A stretch of 64,000 bases of DNA from Diplonema papillatum (lineage: Eukaryota > Euglenozoa > Diplonemea > Diplonemida > Diplonemidae): positions 124,001-188,000 of the forward strand of contig JAPJBO010000289.1 in NCBI GenBank assembly GCA_030068145.1. The letters are read 5' to 3'. Shown here in pieces: positions 11,424 to 20,010 of this stretch (positions within the stretch are counted from its first letter, which is position 1; every line of letters starts with the position of its first letter). Position numbers and translations under genes: made by a program. Under the pieces are notes generated by a model. It was given only the letters and a program-made list of their open reading frames with translations, made no database searches and had not been told where the DNA came from.

Positions 11424-12953
11424 ATGGCCGAAGCGCCTTGTGGGGGCCCGAAGGGTGTGACCATGACCGAAGCACCTTGTGAGGACTCGAAGGGTGTGAC
11501 CATGACCGAAGCGCCTGGTGAGGGCCTGCCTCGTGTGCCGATCGCCGAAGCGCCTCGCGGGGGCCTGACGAGCGTCCGCGACCTCGCCATCGGGGCGGAG
11601 GTGGTGGTGCGCGGGCACGTGCTGTCCAAGCGGACGCTGAGCAAGCGGCTCTTTTTCTTCGACATCATCGAAGACGCGCTGGCCGCGCCCCCCGACGCCC
11701 TCATCGCCGAGTGCATGGTCGTGTGCAGCGACGGCGGCTTCGACGAGGCCGACGTGAAGAGGCTGCGGAAGCTGGTTGTCACGAGCTTCGTAGAGGTCGA
11801 GGGCACCGTGGAGCAGGGCAAGCACAACCTGACGATCGCGGCCCGGAGGCTGGTTACCCTCAGCACGTTCGACGACGACCCGGCTGCTGTGGGCAACGCG
11901 CGGGCGACCGTCAAGAACAACAGCAAGACAGCCGGGAGTGAGTCGTCCCGCGCGGTCCTTCTGTCGATCTCGCGGCACACCGCGCGGCTCGACCGGGAGA
12001 AGCGGCCTGGGCAGCCGCAGCTCTGCCGGGGCTGGTGGCGCGGGACCTGCCAGAAGTCGGCCGAGAAGTGCCCGCGCCGGCACGCCTATGCGGACGCCGC
12101 CGAGCGCCGCAAGTACGAAGCCCTCGCGGCCAAGACCGCCGCGGCGCGCGAGGCCGAGAAGGACCTGGGAGACCCGCACGCGGACGGGTCGAAGAGCGAC
12201 AAGAAGCACCGGACGACTTTCTTCGCCCGCTGGCTCCTCGACACCTTCGGCGGCGACGCGTGCAACGCGGGGTCTGGCGTGCTCGACATAGCCGGGGGGA
12301 CCGGCGCGATCTCGTTCGAGCTGCACGTGAAGCACGGGGTGCGCTGCACCCTCGTCGACCCGAGGCCGCCGAAAATGGGCCGGTTCCAGTACCTCTACCT
12401 GGAGCGGAAGGCGAGGGAAGAGCGGAAACTGCGGCAGGAGAGCCCGGAGCCGGCCAACAGCGGGTCGGAATCGGGGTCCGAACCCGAGGCGGCGAACGGC
12501 GGGTTGTTCGACGACGACTCGGCGGAGGAGGGGGAGGCGGAAGACGGCCAGGACCAGGAGGGTCCTGCCGAAGGCGGGGCCTCGCCGGGGCGGGCGGGTG
12601 GCGAGGGGGGGAGGAAGGGAGGGCAGCCCGTCGCGTTTCCGTACGTGCAGCGGTTCTTCTCGGCGGAGCTTATGGACGAGCCGTTCTTCGGCGACGCGTC
12701 GATCCTGGTCGGCATGCACCCCGATCAGGTGACGTGCCCCATCGTCGACGCCGCCCTGCGCGCCAACAAGCCGTTCTGCGTCGTCCCTTGCTGCGTTTTT
12801 CCTTCGCTCTTCCCTGACCGCCGCACCGCAGACGGGCAGCCCGTTGTCACGTATGCGCAGTACTGCGACTACCTCCTCGCAAAGGACCCGCGCATCCAAA
12901 GCACGCACCTCCCGTTTGCCGGGCGGAATCGTGTCATCTTTATGAAGCCGTAA
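11424..12953 (+). CDS. OB-fold / CCCH zinc finger / SAM-dependent methyltransferase protein
   Basis: 509 residues from an ATG in strong context (ACCATGG at 11421-11427); the frame upstream has no ATG. Residues 1-52 are four 13-residue repeats (MTEAPCEDSKGVT type). Residues ~53-150 resemble an OB fold of the tRNA-synthetase anticodon-binding type (VVVRGHVLSKR, FVEVEGTVEQG). A CCCH finger has C201, C209, C216 and H220. Residues ~265-509 form a class I methyltransferase: motif I VLDIAGGTG (286-294), acidic end of strand 2 at LVDPR, then HPDQVTCPIVD and a PCC motif (455-457), interrupted by an acidic, Gly-rich insert (about 340-402). The likely role is methylation of an RNA, perhaps tRNA, given the nucleic-acid-binding domains; the substrate is inference. 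A decayed copy of its 3' end follows at 13106-13400. Confidence 0.75.
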   Translation: MAEAPCGGPKGVTMTEAPCEDSKGVTMTEAPGEGLPRVPIAEAPRGGLTSVRDLAIGAEVVVRGHVLSKRTLSKRLFFFDIIEDALAAPPDALIAECMVVCSDGGFDEADVKRLRKLVVTSFVEVEGTVEQGKHNLTIAARRLVTLSTFDDDPAAVGNARATVKNNSKTAGSESSRAVLLSISRHTARLDREKRPGQPQLCRGWWRGTCQKSAEKCPRRHAYADAAERRKYEALAAKTAAAREAEKDLGDPHADGSKSDKKHRTTFFARWLLDTFGGDACNAGSGVLDIAGGTGAISFELHVKHGVRCTLVDPRPPKMGRFQYLYLERKAREERKLRQESPEPANSGSESGSEPEAANGGLFDDDSAEEGEAEDGQDQEGPAEGGASPGRAGGEGGRKGGQPVAFPYVQRFFSAELMDEPFFGDASILVGMHPDQVTCPIVDAALRANKPFCVVPCCVFPSLFPDRRTADGQPVVTYAQYCDYLLAKDPRIQSTHLPFAGRNRVIFMKP

Positions 12954-13105
12954 ACAGAGCAGCGCGCGACTCCGAGTCGACCGCTCGAACCTTCGCCGAC
13001 CTGTGTTGCTATACGGCCACTTACGGTCCTTCCGAACAGACGACCTGGTGCTTGCACCAGTTCCTCTTCTTTCAGCAAGAGTGCACTCCGCCCGGTCAAG
13101 TGACG

Positions 13106-13400
13106 CAACCATCGCTACGGGCTCCCTTCACTCTTCCCCGACCGGCGCACTGCAGATGAACAGCCCGTCTCTACATACGCGTCGTACTGCGACTACCACC
13201 TCGCAATGGACCCGCGCCTCCGAAACCACTACGCGGTTCTTATCGGGGAACTAAGTTGGGGAAGGGGCTAAGTTCTTCTCGGCACCGATACTGCGTTGAT
13301 CGGCATGTCCGCAGACGTGTCGTGTCGTCAAGGCCGCCTTGACCTTGTATGCTGACCAGTCGTTTTGCGTCGTTCGTTCCGACCGGTGCGCTTGCGATCT
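13106..13400 (+). pseudogene. Decayed partial copy of the methyltransferase gene
   Basis: 13127-13215 aligns with 12795-12905 of the parent: the stretch for LFPDRRTAD, QPV, YCDY and DPR is recognisable. 13262-13390 aligns with the preceding parental stretch (TTCTTCTCGGC, TCGGCATG, TTTTGCGTCGT), so the two pieces are also in scrambled order. Frames are broken and no start exists. Confidence 0.7.
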
Positions 13401-14262
13401 GCCTGACAGCATCGCGTCTTTCCATGACACTCGTGATAAAGTAATTTGCGGAAGAGTCGTCAGCAGCATCATAGTTCAAGTATCTTTCCCTCCCAACTGA
13501 AGGCACGTTCTAGCTCTGCCTCGTTCCGCCTCTGACCGGCTCAACCTCGCATGCGTGCGGAGCCGATCTTTCGTTTCTCGCCGCGTGAAAGTACCTACAC
13601 CGCAGCCTGCAATCAGCAACGGTAAAGCCACCGGAGTAGGCAAAGTTAAGACAACAGCGGTTTGCATCGCTTGCGGCCCCGTGGCCAGCGACGGTATCTA
13701 GCCACGTGAGTAAAATTCAAGACCACGGGATTAAACATTATAGCCCCGCGATACGATTAGCAGCTTCAGAGCCACGTAGGTTCCAAAGTTAAGGTCACGG
13801 GGTCACAGGGCTCGCTGGCACACGGGCCCGCGACCCTATCGTCGAAGTTCCACGACACGTGCTGGGCAGCACTAATGCCCCATTACTAGCAAGTTGCCAA
13901 TCGTCGTGCTGTTGCTAAGCGCCTAGTCTACACCCAGTGCAAACCCGCGACTTGCACTTCAAGGCACCCACACCGTACCCGCACAGGACAAGAAACGGCA
14001 AGGAACAGGAGAGGAACCAACCCCAAAGCCGGTGGTCTGTAAATTATAAACCAACCTCCCTGTCCCCCCCACCCGGCACCGACACACCCGCGGTCTCCGC
14101 AGCCCGTCCCGACCCCAGTCACACCGGTCGACTGCGTTCGGTGCACCCGGCCCGTTACCCGCAAGCCCCGCTCCGACGCCCCGCCGTCTGCGCGGGTTGT
14201 CGCTCGCGGCGTTGGCCGGGGCCGCGTGCGGGTCGGCGGCGTCCGGCGGCGTGGCGTACGCG
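13401..14262. other. Spacer and putative 5' region of the USP gene
   Basis: No gene seen. Around 13620-13810 short related words recur (CAAAGTTAAG, GCCACG, GGTCACGGGG), suggesting decayed tandem repeats. The last ~300 bases are C-rich and may hold the promoter or leader of the protease gene. Confidence 0.45.
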
Positions 14263-15645
14263 ATGGGCCACCGCGCAGCAAGCCCGATGTGCCGGCAGCC
14301 GGCGTACCCGGCCGCGCGCGTGAATCAGGACCACTTCTTCAACGGCACCGTCCGCTCGTCGCTCGAGCCGATGCGGTACGCCAACTCCCCGCGCTACGCG
14401 ACCGTGCAAACCCCGAGGCGGATCACCACCCCGAAAGACGACGCCCCCTCCAGCCTCCCCAGACCCCCCCACCACACCGCTGCGACGACGATCCCTGGGG
14501 TACGGAGAACTGGCGGGGGTACCAGCACCGGCGTTGGAAGAGGGGAAGGAAAGCGGGCTCCCGGCCCGCCGGTCGGCTTGGTCAACCTCGGGAATACTTG
14601 CTTCATGAACGCAACGCTGCAGTGCTTGCTCAACAACCCGTCCTTCGTAGACCGCGTCGCGGGGTTCGCTAAAGGAAGGACCGACGGCGGGCTGCAGGGC
14701 GAGCTGACGGCCGCGTTCGAGGACTTCACCGCCGAGGTCGCGCGGCTGCGGCTGGCGTCTGGATCTGCCTCGTTTTACACGGGCGGCGGTGCGTCGGCGG
14801 TGGCCGTGTCGCCCAGCGGCTTGAAGCGGGCCGTCGGGAAGTGGCGCCCGTTCTTCGGCGGGTACCGGCAGCACGACGCGCAGGAGTTCCTCCGGTTCAT
14901 CATCGACGGCCTGCACGAGGAGCAGAACAAGGTGCCCAACAAGCACCACTACGAGGAGCTCAAGGACGTCGCCGGCGAGTCGTTCGTTTCGGCGAGCAAC
15001 CGGTGGTGGGCCTACGCGAAGAAGCGCGACGATTCGTCGATCCACGACTGCTTCTCCGGGCAGCTCATCTCCTGCCGGCGCTGCGACGCGTGCGGGAATC
15101 ACAGCCTGGCATTCGATCCCTTCCTCGACTTGTCCACTCCCCTCCCGCGTCTCCGGTCTAACCGGACGACTCTTCACGACTGCCTCGGCGCGTTCACCGA
15201 GCGAGTCGTGTGGGATGGCGGGGAGCGGGTGCAGTGCGCGACGTGCAAGAAGCCGACGAGGTCTGCCCGGTACCTGAAGATCTTCCGGCTGCCGAACACG
15301 CTGGTGGTGCACCTGATGCGGTTTTCGTCGGAGTCGTACATGAAGCGCGCCGACGACGTCCAAATACCCGAAGTTCTCGACATGGCGGAGTACGTGGACG
15401 CGCAGGCGAGGGGCCTGCCCGAGAACGCGGGCACAACGTACGTGCTCGACGGGGTCGTGCACCACACCGGGTCCACCGCCGCGGGCCACTACACGGCGAC
15501 CGTTAAGCACAACGGCGAATGGTACGACTGCAACGACTCGTCGGTGCACCCGCTGCGGCGAAGGTCCATCAACCTCGCGGGATCGTCGCCTTACATCCTG
15601 TTCTACACCCGTGCACCACCCTCCAACGGATACGCCGTGCTCTAG
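14263..15645 (+). CDS. Ubiquitin-specific protease (peptidase C19)
   Basis: 460 residues from the first in-frame ATG; the frame is open upstream to 14197 but only with a TTG, so an upstream exon cannot be excluded. The catalytic domain is complete: Cys box GLVNLGNTCFMNATLQCL with nucleophile C113, QHDAQEFLRFIIDGLHEEQ, a zinc-ribbon pair (CRRC at 271-274, CATC at 325-328), and His box GHYTATVKHNGEWYDCNDSSV with H409 and D425. It removes ubiquitin from proteins in cytosol or nucleus. Residues 1-100 are low-complexity, without transmembrane or ubiquitin-like domains. A broken copy of the 3' half follows 80 bp downstream. The subfamily (USP36/42-like or other) cannot be decided by eye. Confidence 0.93.
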   Translation: MGHRAASPMCRQPAYPAARVNQDHFFNGTVRSSLEPMRYANSPRYATVQTPRRITTPKDDAPSSLPRPPHHTAATTIPGVRRTGGGTSTGVGRGEGKRAPGPPVGLVNLGNTCFMNATLQCLLNNPSFVDRVAGFAKGRTDGGLQGELTAAFEDFTAEVARLRLASGSASFYTGGGASAVAVSPSGLKRAVGKWRPFFGGYRQHDAQEFLRFIIDGLHEEQNKVPNKHHYEELKDVAGESFVSASNRWWAYAKKRDDSSIHDCFSGQLISCRRCDACGNHSLAFDPFLDLSTPLPRLRSNRTTLHDCLGAFTERVVWDGGERVQCATCKKPTRSARYLKIFRLPNTLVVHLMRFSSESYMKRADDVQIPEVLDMAEYVDAQARGLPENAGTTYVLDGVVHHTGSTAAGHYTATVKHNGEWYDCNDSSVHPLRRRSINLAGSSPYILFYTRAPPSNGYAVL

Positions 15646-15723
15646 CCGCGCCGGCTGCGATCTCGGACCGATCCATCGCGCTTCACCCAGGCCGCTACGA
15701 ACAGCCGCCTGACAAACCAGACA

Positions 15724-16250
15724 GGCGTGCGGGAACCACAGCCTCGCGTTTGATCCCTTCGTCGAGTTGTCCACTCCCCTCCCACGTCTCTGGTCTAACT
15801 GGACGACCCTCCACGACTGCCTCGGCGCGTTCACCGAGCGAGTCGTGTGGGATGGCGGGGAGCGGGTGCAGTGCGCGACGTGCAAGAAGCCGACGAGGTC
15901 TGCCCGGTACCTGAAGATCTTCCGGCTGCCGAACACGCTGGTGGTGCACCTGATGCGGTTTTCGTCGGACTCGTACATGAAGCGCGCCGACGACGTCCAA
16001 ATACCCGAAGTTCTCGACAGGACCTGCCCGAGAACGCGGGCACAACGTACGTGCTCGACGAGGTCGTGCACCACACCGGGTCCACCGCCGCGGGCCACTA
16101 CACGGCGACCGTTAAGCACAACGGCGAATGGTACGACTGCAACGACTCGTCGGTGCACCCGCTGCGGCGAAGGTCCATCAACCTCGCGGGATCGTCGCCT
16201 TACATCTTTTTTCTACACCCGTGCGCCACCCTCCAACGGATACGTGGCGC
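15724..16250 (+). pseudogene. Tandem truncated copy of the USP 3' half
   Basis: This is nearly identical to 15097-15630. It begins abruptly inside the zinc-ribbon coding region (CGGGAACCACAGCC) next to a dispersed-repeat B boundary. Relative to the parent it has a deletion of about 33 bases after GTTCTCGAC (near 16018), which shifts the frame, and an extra base run at TTTTTT (about 16206). The His-box sequence is still present. It lacks the catalytic Cys region, so cannot encode an active protease. Confidence 0.9.
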
Positions 16251-16280
16251 TCCAGCCGCGCCGGCCGCAATTTCGGACCC

Positions 16281-16545
16281 CGGCCTCTACCACAAACCAG
16301 ACACACCGCTGTCCTGTCTGCAGACACTCAGGTTCCGCGCTGATGATGGTCCGCCTTATGTGTCCGTGGCTTAAAAGACCGAAACACGGCGCAGACGGGT
16401 CCAGTGCGGTGTGGTGCACATATCCATTCCAAGCACCTTCTTGCAAGCACCCCCCCCAGGCCTCTACGAACAGCCGCCTGACAAACCAGACTCGCACCAC
16501 TGTCCTGTCTGCGGACACTCAGGGTCCGCGCTGATGATGGCCTCA
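16281..16545 (+). repeat. Dispersed repeat B, one full and one partial unit
   Basis: A unit of ~180 bp starts near CTACGAACAGCCGCCTGAC, passes CTGTCCTGTCTGCAGACAC and CGCCTTATGTGTCCGTGG, and ends near TCCATTCCAAGCAC. The second unit (16463-16545) stops after GCTGATGATGG. Other units: 15689-15722 (start only), 19639-20010, 30975-31090. The short frame YEQPPDKPD...CPVC...H recurs. Confidence 0.85.
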
Positions 16546-16559
16546 CCACTTGACTCCCA

Positions 16560-16603
16560 CTCTCAACGGTCAATCGGAGACTCTAAATTACCGGTCCCTT
16601 GAT
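16560..16603 (+). repeat. Tail-motif E fragment
   Basis: CGGTCAATCGGAGACTCTAA followed by TTACCGG matches the 5' part of the dispersed tail E seen complete at 30651-30705 and 61531-61588. Confidence 0.5.
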
Positions 16604-16910
16604 CCTCAGCATCCACCAGAGAGGACACACTCGAGAACCAAGTCAGTGCAAAGCGTACACACCGGCGGATGCGCACAAACAACATACGGACTTATTCTTG
16701 TGAAAGAGATTCTCTCGAACAATCCTTTGCCTGCAGAAAGAGGTCAGCGTGACCGCGGGGTGTAAACCCGCCACGTATTGCTGCAGTGCGCGCAAGTACA
16801 AATAAGATGTCTTCGGCGCAGTGTTCGAACAGAAAAACTCTTCTCGGGGATCAGCAAAAAAGGAAGGTAATTTTCCACCTGCCCGCCGACTTTTCTACAC
16901 TGCTTGTAGG
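16604..16910. other. Spacer, no gene seen
   Basis: No coding or RNA signal was recognised. Probably upstream region of the interrupted gene at 17028. Confidence 0.4.
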
Positions 16911-16976
16911 CTACTTTTCTTCACTGTGGGCGGACTTTTCTTCACTGTGGGCGACTTTTCTTCACTGTGGACACTT
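16911..16976 (+). repeat. Short tandem repeat, CTTTTCTTCACTGTGGGCG
   Basis: Three units of 18-20 bp just upstream of the interrupted recombinase-like gene. Confidence 0.8.
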
Positions 16977-17027
16977 TTGGTTTTCCGTCCCAATTCAGGC
17001 ACTTCCAACACGATCTCAGGGGGGAGG

Positions 17028-17679
17028 ATGCCAAAGACAAAGAAAGATGTTGCGAAACTCGCCACCGAAGCTCGGGAAAACGAGTTGCTGGGCATGGCGA
17101 GCCAGGCAAAGTACGAACAGCGCTACCATGCAGGGTCAAAACCTTGTGTCTTTTTCAAACGCTCCCGCGGGGCCGATGGACCCCAAAAAAAAAATTGGCA
17201 AAAAAAATTTTGCTCAACTTCCGCAAAAATTACCGCAGAGTTTGTTCCAAAATTTTAAAATTCAAAAAACCCATTTTTTTTCTGGAAATAAAATTTTGGC
17301 CATTTCTAAAAAGACACAAGGTTCTGACCCTGCATGCTACACTGGCCTGATCTCGTACATGAGAACCTTGCGCCGGATTCGGGCAAAGGACCCAAAGCCA
17401 TCAGAGGACGATGTGTGCTTGTACCTGGACCATTTGCGGAAGGAGAGAAGCTTCGCACCGAAGACGCTGTGGTCAGCCTACTCGATGATCGGCAAGATCT
17501 TGCAGGTGTTGTGCCACAAGCCGTACCCACGAGTCCTGTGCCACAAGCTGTACCCCACGGTCGTGTACAACATTACAGTAGGCAGCGGTGCCACACTGAA
17601 CTTCAGCACTCAAGACGCATCTGGAATCACACCCCAGGTGCAGCGTTCATTTGACACTGACTCGTGCTCTTCCGAGTAG
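17028..17679 (+). pseudogene. Recombinase-like (core-binding domain) gene split by MITE-A
   Basis: Coding sequence starts at the ATG at 17028 (MPKTKKDVAKLATEARENE) and runs to ...KYEQRY at 17126. MITE-A (17127-17336) plus a duplicated CTAC interrupts it, and the protein resumes at 17341 with TGLISYMRTLRRIR. The 214-bp insertion changes frame by one, so the gene cannot be read through. The downstream part (PSEDDVCLYLDHLRKERSF, APKTLWSAYSMIGKI) resembles the SAM-like core-binding domain of tyrosine recombinases such as those of Crypton elements. A duplicated VLCHK-YP motif and a short Ser/Thr-rich tail then end at 17677-17679. The catalytic R-H-R-Y domain is missing, so this is either a domesticated N-terminal remnant or a gene with further exons. 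Confidence 0.65.
17127..17336. mobile_element. MITE-A copy 2 (complete, 210 bp)
   Basis: Starts CATGCAGGGTCAAAACC and ends GGTTCTGACCCTGCATG as inverted repeats of about 29 bp. It is flanked on both sides by CTAC (17123-17126 and 17337-17340), a 4-bp target duplication. The internal sequence is A/T-rich with no coding capacity. The third copy (54344-54558) has the same TIRs and an ATAA duplication. Confidence 0.93.
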
Positions 17680-17799
17680 ATCAGTGTGCACTCCTAACCC
17701 TAATTTCTTCTTTCATCACAGATCAGGCGTACGCAAATACGGCATCTTTCGCATCGTTCTTGTCCCTAAAAGTAGCCTCTCGCAGTGTGACAAAGTCGT

Positions 17800-17965
17800 C
17801 TGGCAGGTGGAAAAGCCATCTTCTTGCCTCGAGAAGTTGTTTTCTTGCACTCGAGTTTTCCGGATTGCCACTCGGGCCCCCCCCGCCCCCGGGGGGCCCT
17901 CGTGGCAATCCGGAAAACTCTCGTGCAAGAAAACAAGTTTTCTCTCGGGCAAAAAGTAGCTATTT
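17800..17965. repeat. Long hairpin 1
   Basis: The left arm contains GTTTTCTTGCACTCGAGTTT and TCCGGATTGCCACTCGGGCC; the right arm repeats these in reverse complement around a C/G-rich centre at about 17884. Arms of about 45 bp are almost perfect, with weaker pairing farther out. Confidence 0.88.
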
Positions 17966-18058
17966 CCCTTATATCCCGCCCCAAACAAATTTGTGCCCTT
18001 GTATCCCAGATTGGGATAGAAGGGCACAAAATTTGTTTTGAGTGGGATATAAGGGCAT
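17961..18058. repeat. Long hairpin 2
   Basis: CCCTTATATCCC, CAAATTTGTGCCCTTGTATCCCA on the left pair with GGGATAGAAGGGCACAAAATTTG and GGGATATAAGGG on the right, with a 4-base loop near 18012. It lies directly after hairpin 1. Confidence 0.88.
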
Positions 18059-18390
18059 TCCACCAAAAAGGAAATGAAACGAAGAGAACCGTGAACTGAT
18101 CTATTTTGTTCCAACCATTGTAGTTTCTTGTCTGCGAATTAGACAAGGGACAGAGCTGATTTAGAACCCTTCTTTGTGTGTACATGTGTATAGACCCGAG
18201 GTGAAGCCACGTACTCTCTTCGGCTAGGGACGCAGAGCTAGATAACGAATTGCCTTGGAGGCGTCAGAAATTGTTTGCCAGACAACCGTGCTCCCGCAAA
18301 AGAAGGATCGCCGGCTTGAACCGGCAGAGGCACCACTTTCTCCTCCCTCCATTTCTTTTCCGTTCTTCGACCACCCCCTGTCCTTTTTTT
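18059..18390. other. Spacer, no gene seen
   Basis: Nothing recognised apart from the onset of repeat A at the end. Confidence 0.4.
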
Positions 18391-18565
18391 TTGTATATGC
18401 ACCTGCTTTGTCGGAAATACTTGAGGAGACTGCCAGTTCGAAATCTCAAGGTGTGGTACTCATCAGCATGCCGGTGACTCCCCACTATCGCTACAATATC
18501 CGATCTCAAGGTAAATGTGCTGTTGCCCACACGAAGCACATGTAAATCTGGGTTTAGTGGCGTAA
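18391..18565 (+). repeat. Dispersed repeat A, copy 1
   Basis: Contains GCACCTGCTTTGT, GGAGACTGCCAGTT, GGTAAATGTGCTGT and TAAATCTGGGTTTAGTGG. It is longer than other copies by an insertion between the second and third blocks. Other copies: 21836-21952 (minus), 43985-44063, 48524-48645, and a weak one near 29160. Confidence 0.8.
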
Positions 18566-19638
18566 GCACTCAACGAAAAAGACCCAGTCTGTAGTTGTCT
18601 TGTTTTCTCTCCCTCCGGCCTTCGTAATAAGCACAGCCGATACACGGCCATACACGCACAACCGTCCTTGCCAACCGACTTTCTATCTAAAAGCGAGGAA
18701 TTGACAGAGTTACATCAACACACTTCAGCAATGCGCTTGGGCACAAAAAAAAAGAATACAAGTGACGTGCTGGGTTGAGGTTCTACCGCGAGAAGACAGC
18801 TAGATACCCCAATACGTTAAGGAACACCTGGACCCAAAACTGGTGCCATAAACGCAACCAACGAATTTATATCGCGTCATCGTAGCTGACGGGGAATGCA
18901 CACATCCTTCAACCGACCGGGCGTTTGACACAGGTTGCTCTGTTCCCCGCCCAACCATCGAGCCACGTTCCTTTCCGGAAGGGGATATCCATGGATCCCA
19001 GAGGTACCTAGCTATTAGATGCGTACACTGGTGTAAGCGAAGAACAAATCAGATTGTGTTTGTATTGTATTTGCCCCTTACCTCTATATTTCCCCCCTTC
19101 CATTCGGAGTCGAAGCAGCTACGTCGAGTATTTTTTTCCGTCCAACGACCCCCCCTCCTCCTGATTCTTGGTGGCTTGCCGACAGTGCTGGCAGCATTCC
19201 CGCTGTGCTGGTGGGCCCTTCTCCGGATGGGCGCACTTAAAGTTTGACTTATATGGTGTGATCTGTTTAGATTTTGCCGGGTTTGTACCGGTGGCATGAA
19301 AGGGTGCCGGTCACACCATTATATGCAGCACTCACGCATAACACTGTAAGTGACATCGGCTGTGCTCGGGACTCCTTTTACAACAACATTCCGCCGTTCG
19401 TATGTCGTCAATCGCGCAGTAGAAAAAAAAACGAGAAAAAAAACGACCCGTCGAAACACGAACCCCTCTTTGCCGTTTTCCTTGTCTGTTGCGTTCCTAA
19501 GTTTCTCCCTGCGTTCAAATGTGTACAGCTCGGTGAGCGAGAGACTCGAAGCCCCCCTCCCCGTGACGGCTTTTGTAAGGTCCTCCCCGTGACGGATTCG
19601 CCTGTGCTCTGGTAGCACGGGTGGTCCTGGCTGTGACG
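18566..19638. other. Spacer, no gene seen
   Basis: No gene or RNA recognised. A duplicated CCCCGTGACGG word occurs near 19558-19592. Confidence 0.4.
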
Positions 19639-20010
19639 AGCTACGAACAGCCGCCTGACAAACCAGCCTCACACCGCTGTCCTGTCTGCAGACACTCAGG
19701 TTCCGCGCTGACGATGGTCCGCCTTATGTGTCCGTGGCTTAAAGGACCGAAACACGGCGCAGACGGACCAGTGCGGTGTTGAGCGCATCTCCATTCCAAG
19801 CACGTTCTTCCAATCCCCCCAGGCTGTGTGACGAGCTACGATCAGCCGCCTGGCAAAACAGAGAGAGACTCATATCGTTGCCCTGTCTGCAGAACTCAGG
19901 TTGCGCTGAAGATGATCCGCCTCTTGTGTCCGTGGCTTATAGGGTGCAGATAGGACACAGTTCGGTGTTGAGCACATGCCGTTCCAAGCACGTTCTTGCA
20001 TCCCCTCCCC
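19639..20010 (+). repeat. Dispersed repeat B, two tandem units
   Basis: Unit 1 (about 19639-19818) is nearly identical to the unit at 16281. Unit 2 (about 19828-20010) is more diverged, with small deletions. Both end at TCCAAGCACGTTCTT. Confidence 0.88.

Noticed and set aside
11133..13112. 659-codon minus-strand ORF
   Set aside because: Antisense shadow of the GC-rich methyltransferase gene; composition rich in Arg/Val/Leu without motifs.
14155..16158. 667-codon minus-strand ORF
   Set aside because: Antisense shadow of the USP gene and its copy; the repeated peptide inside it simply mirrors the duplication.
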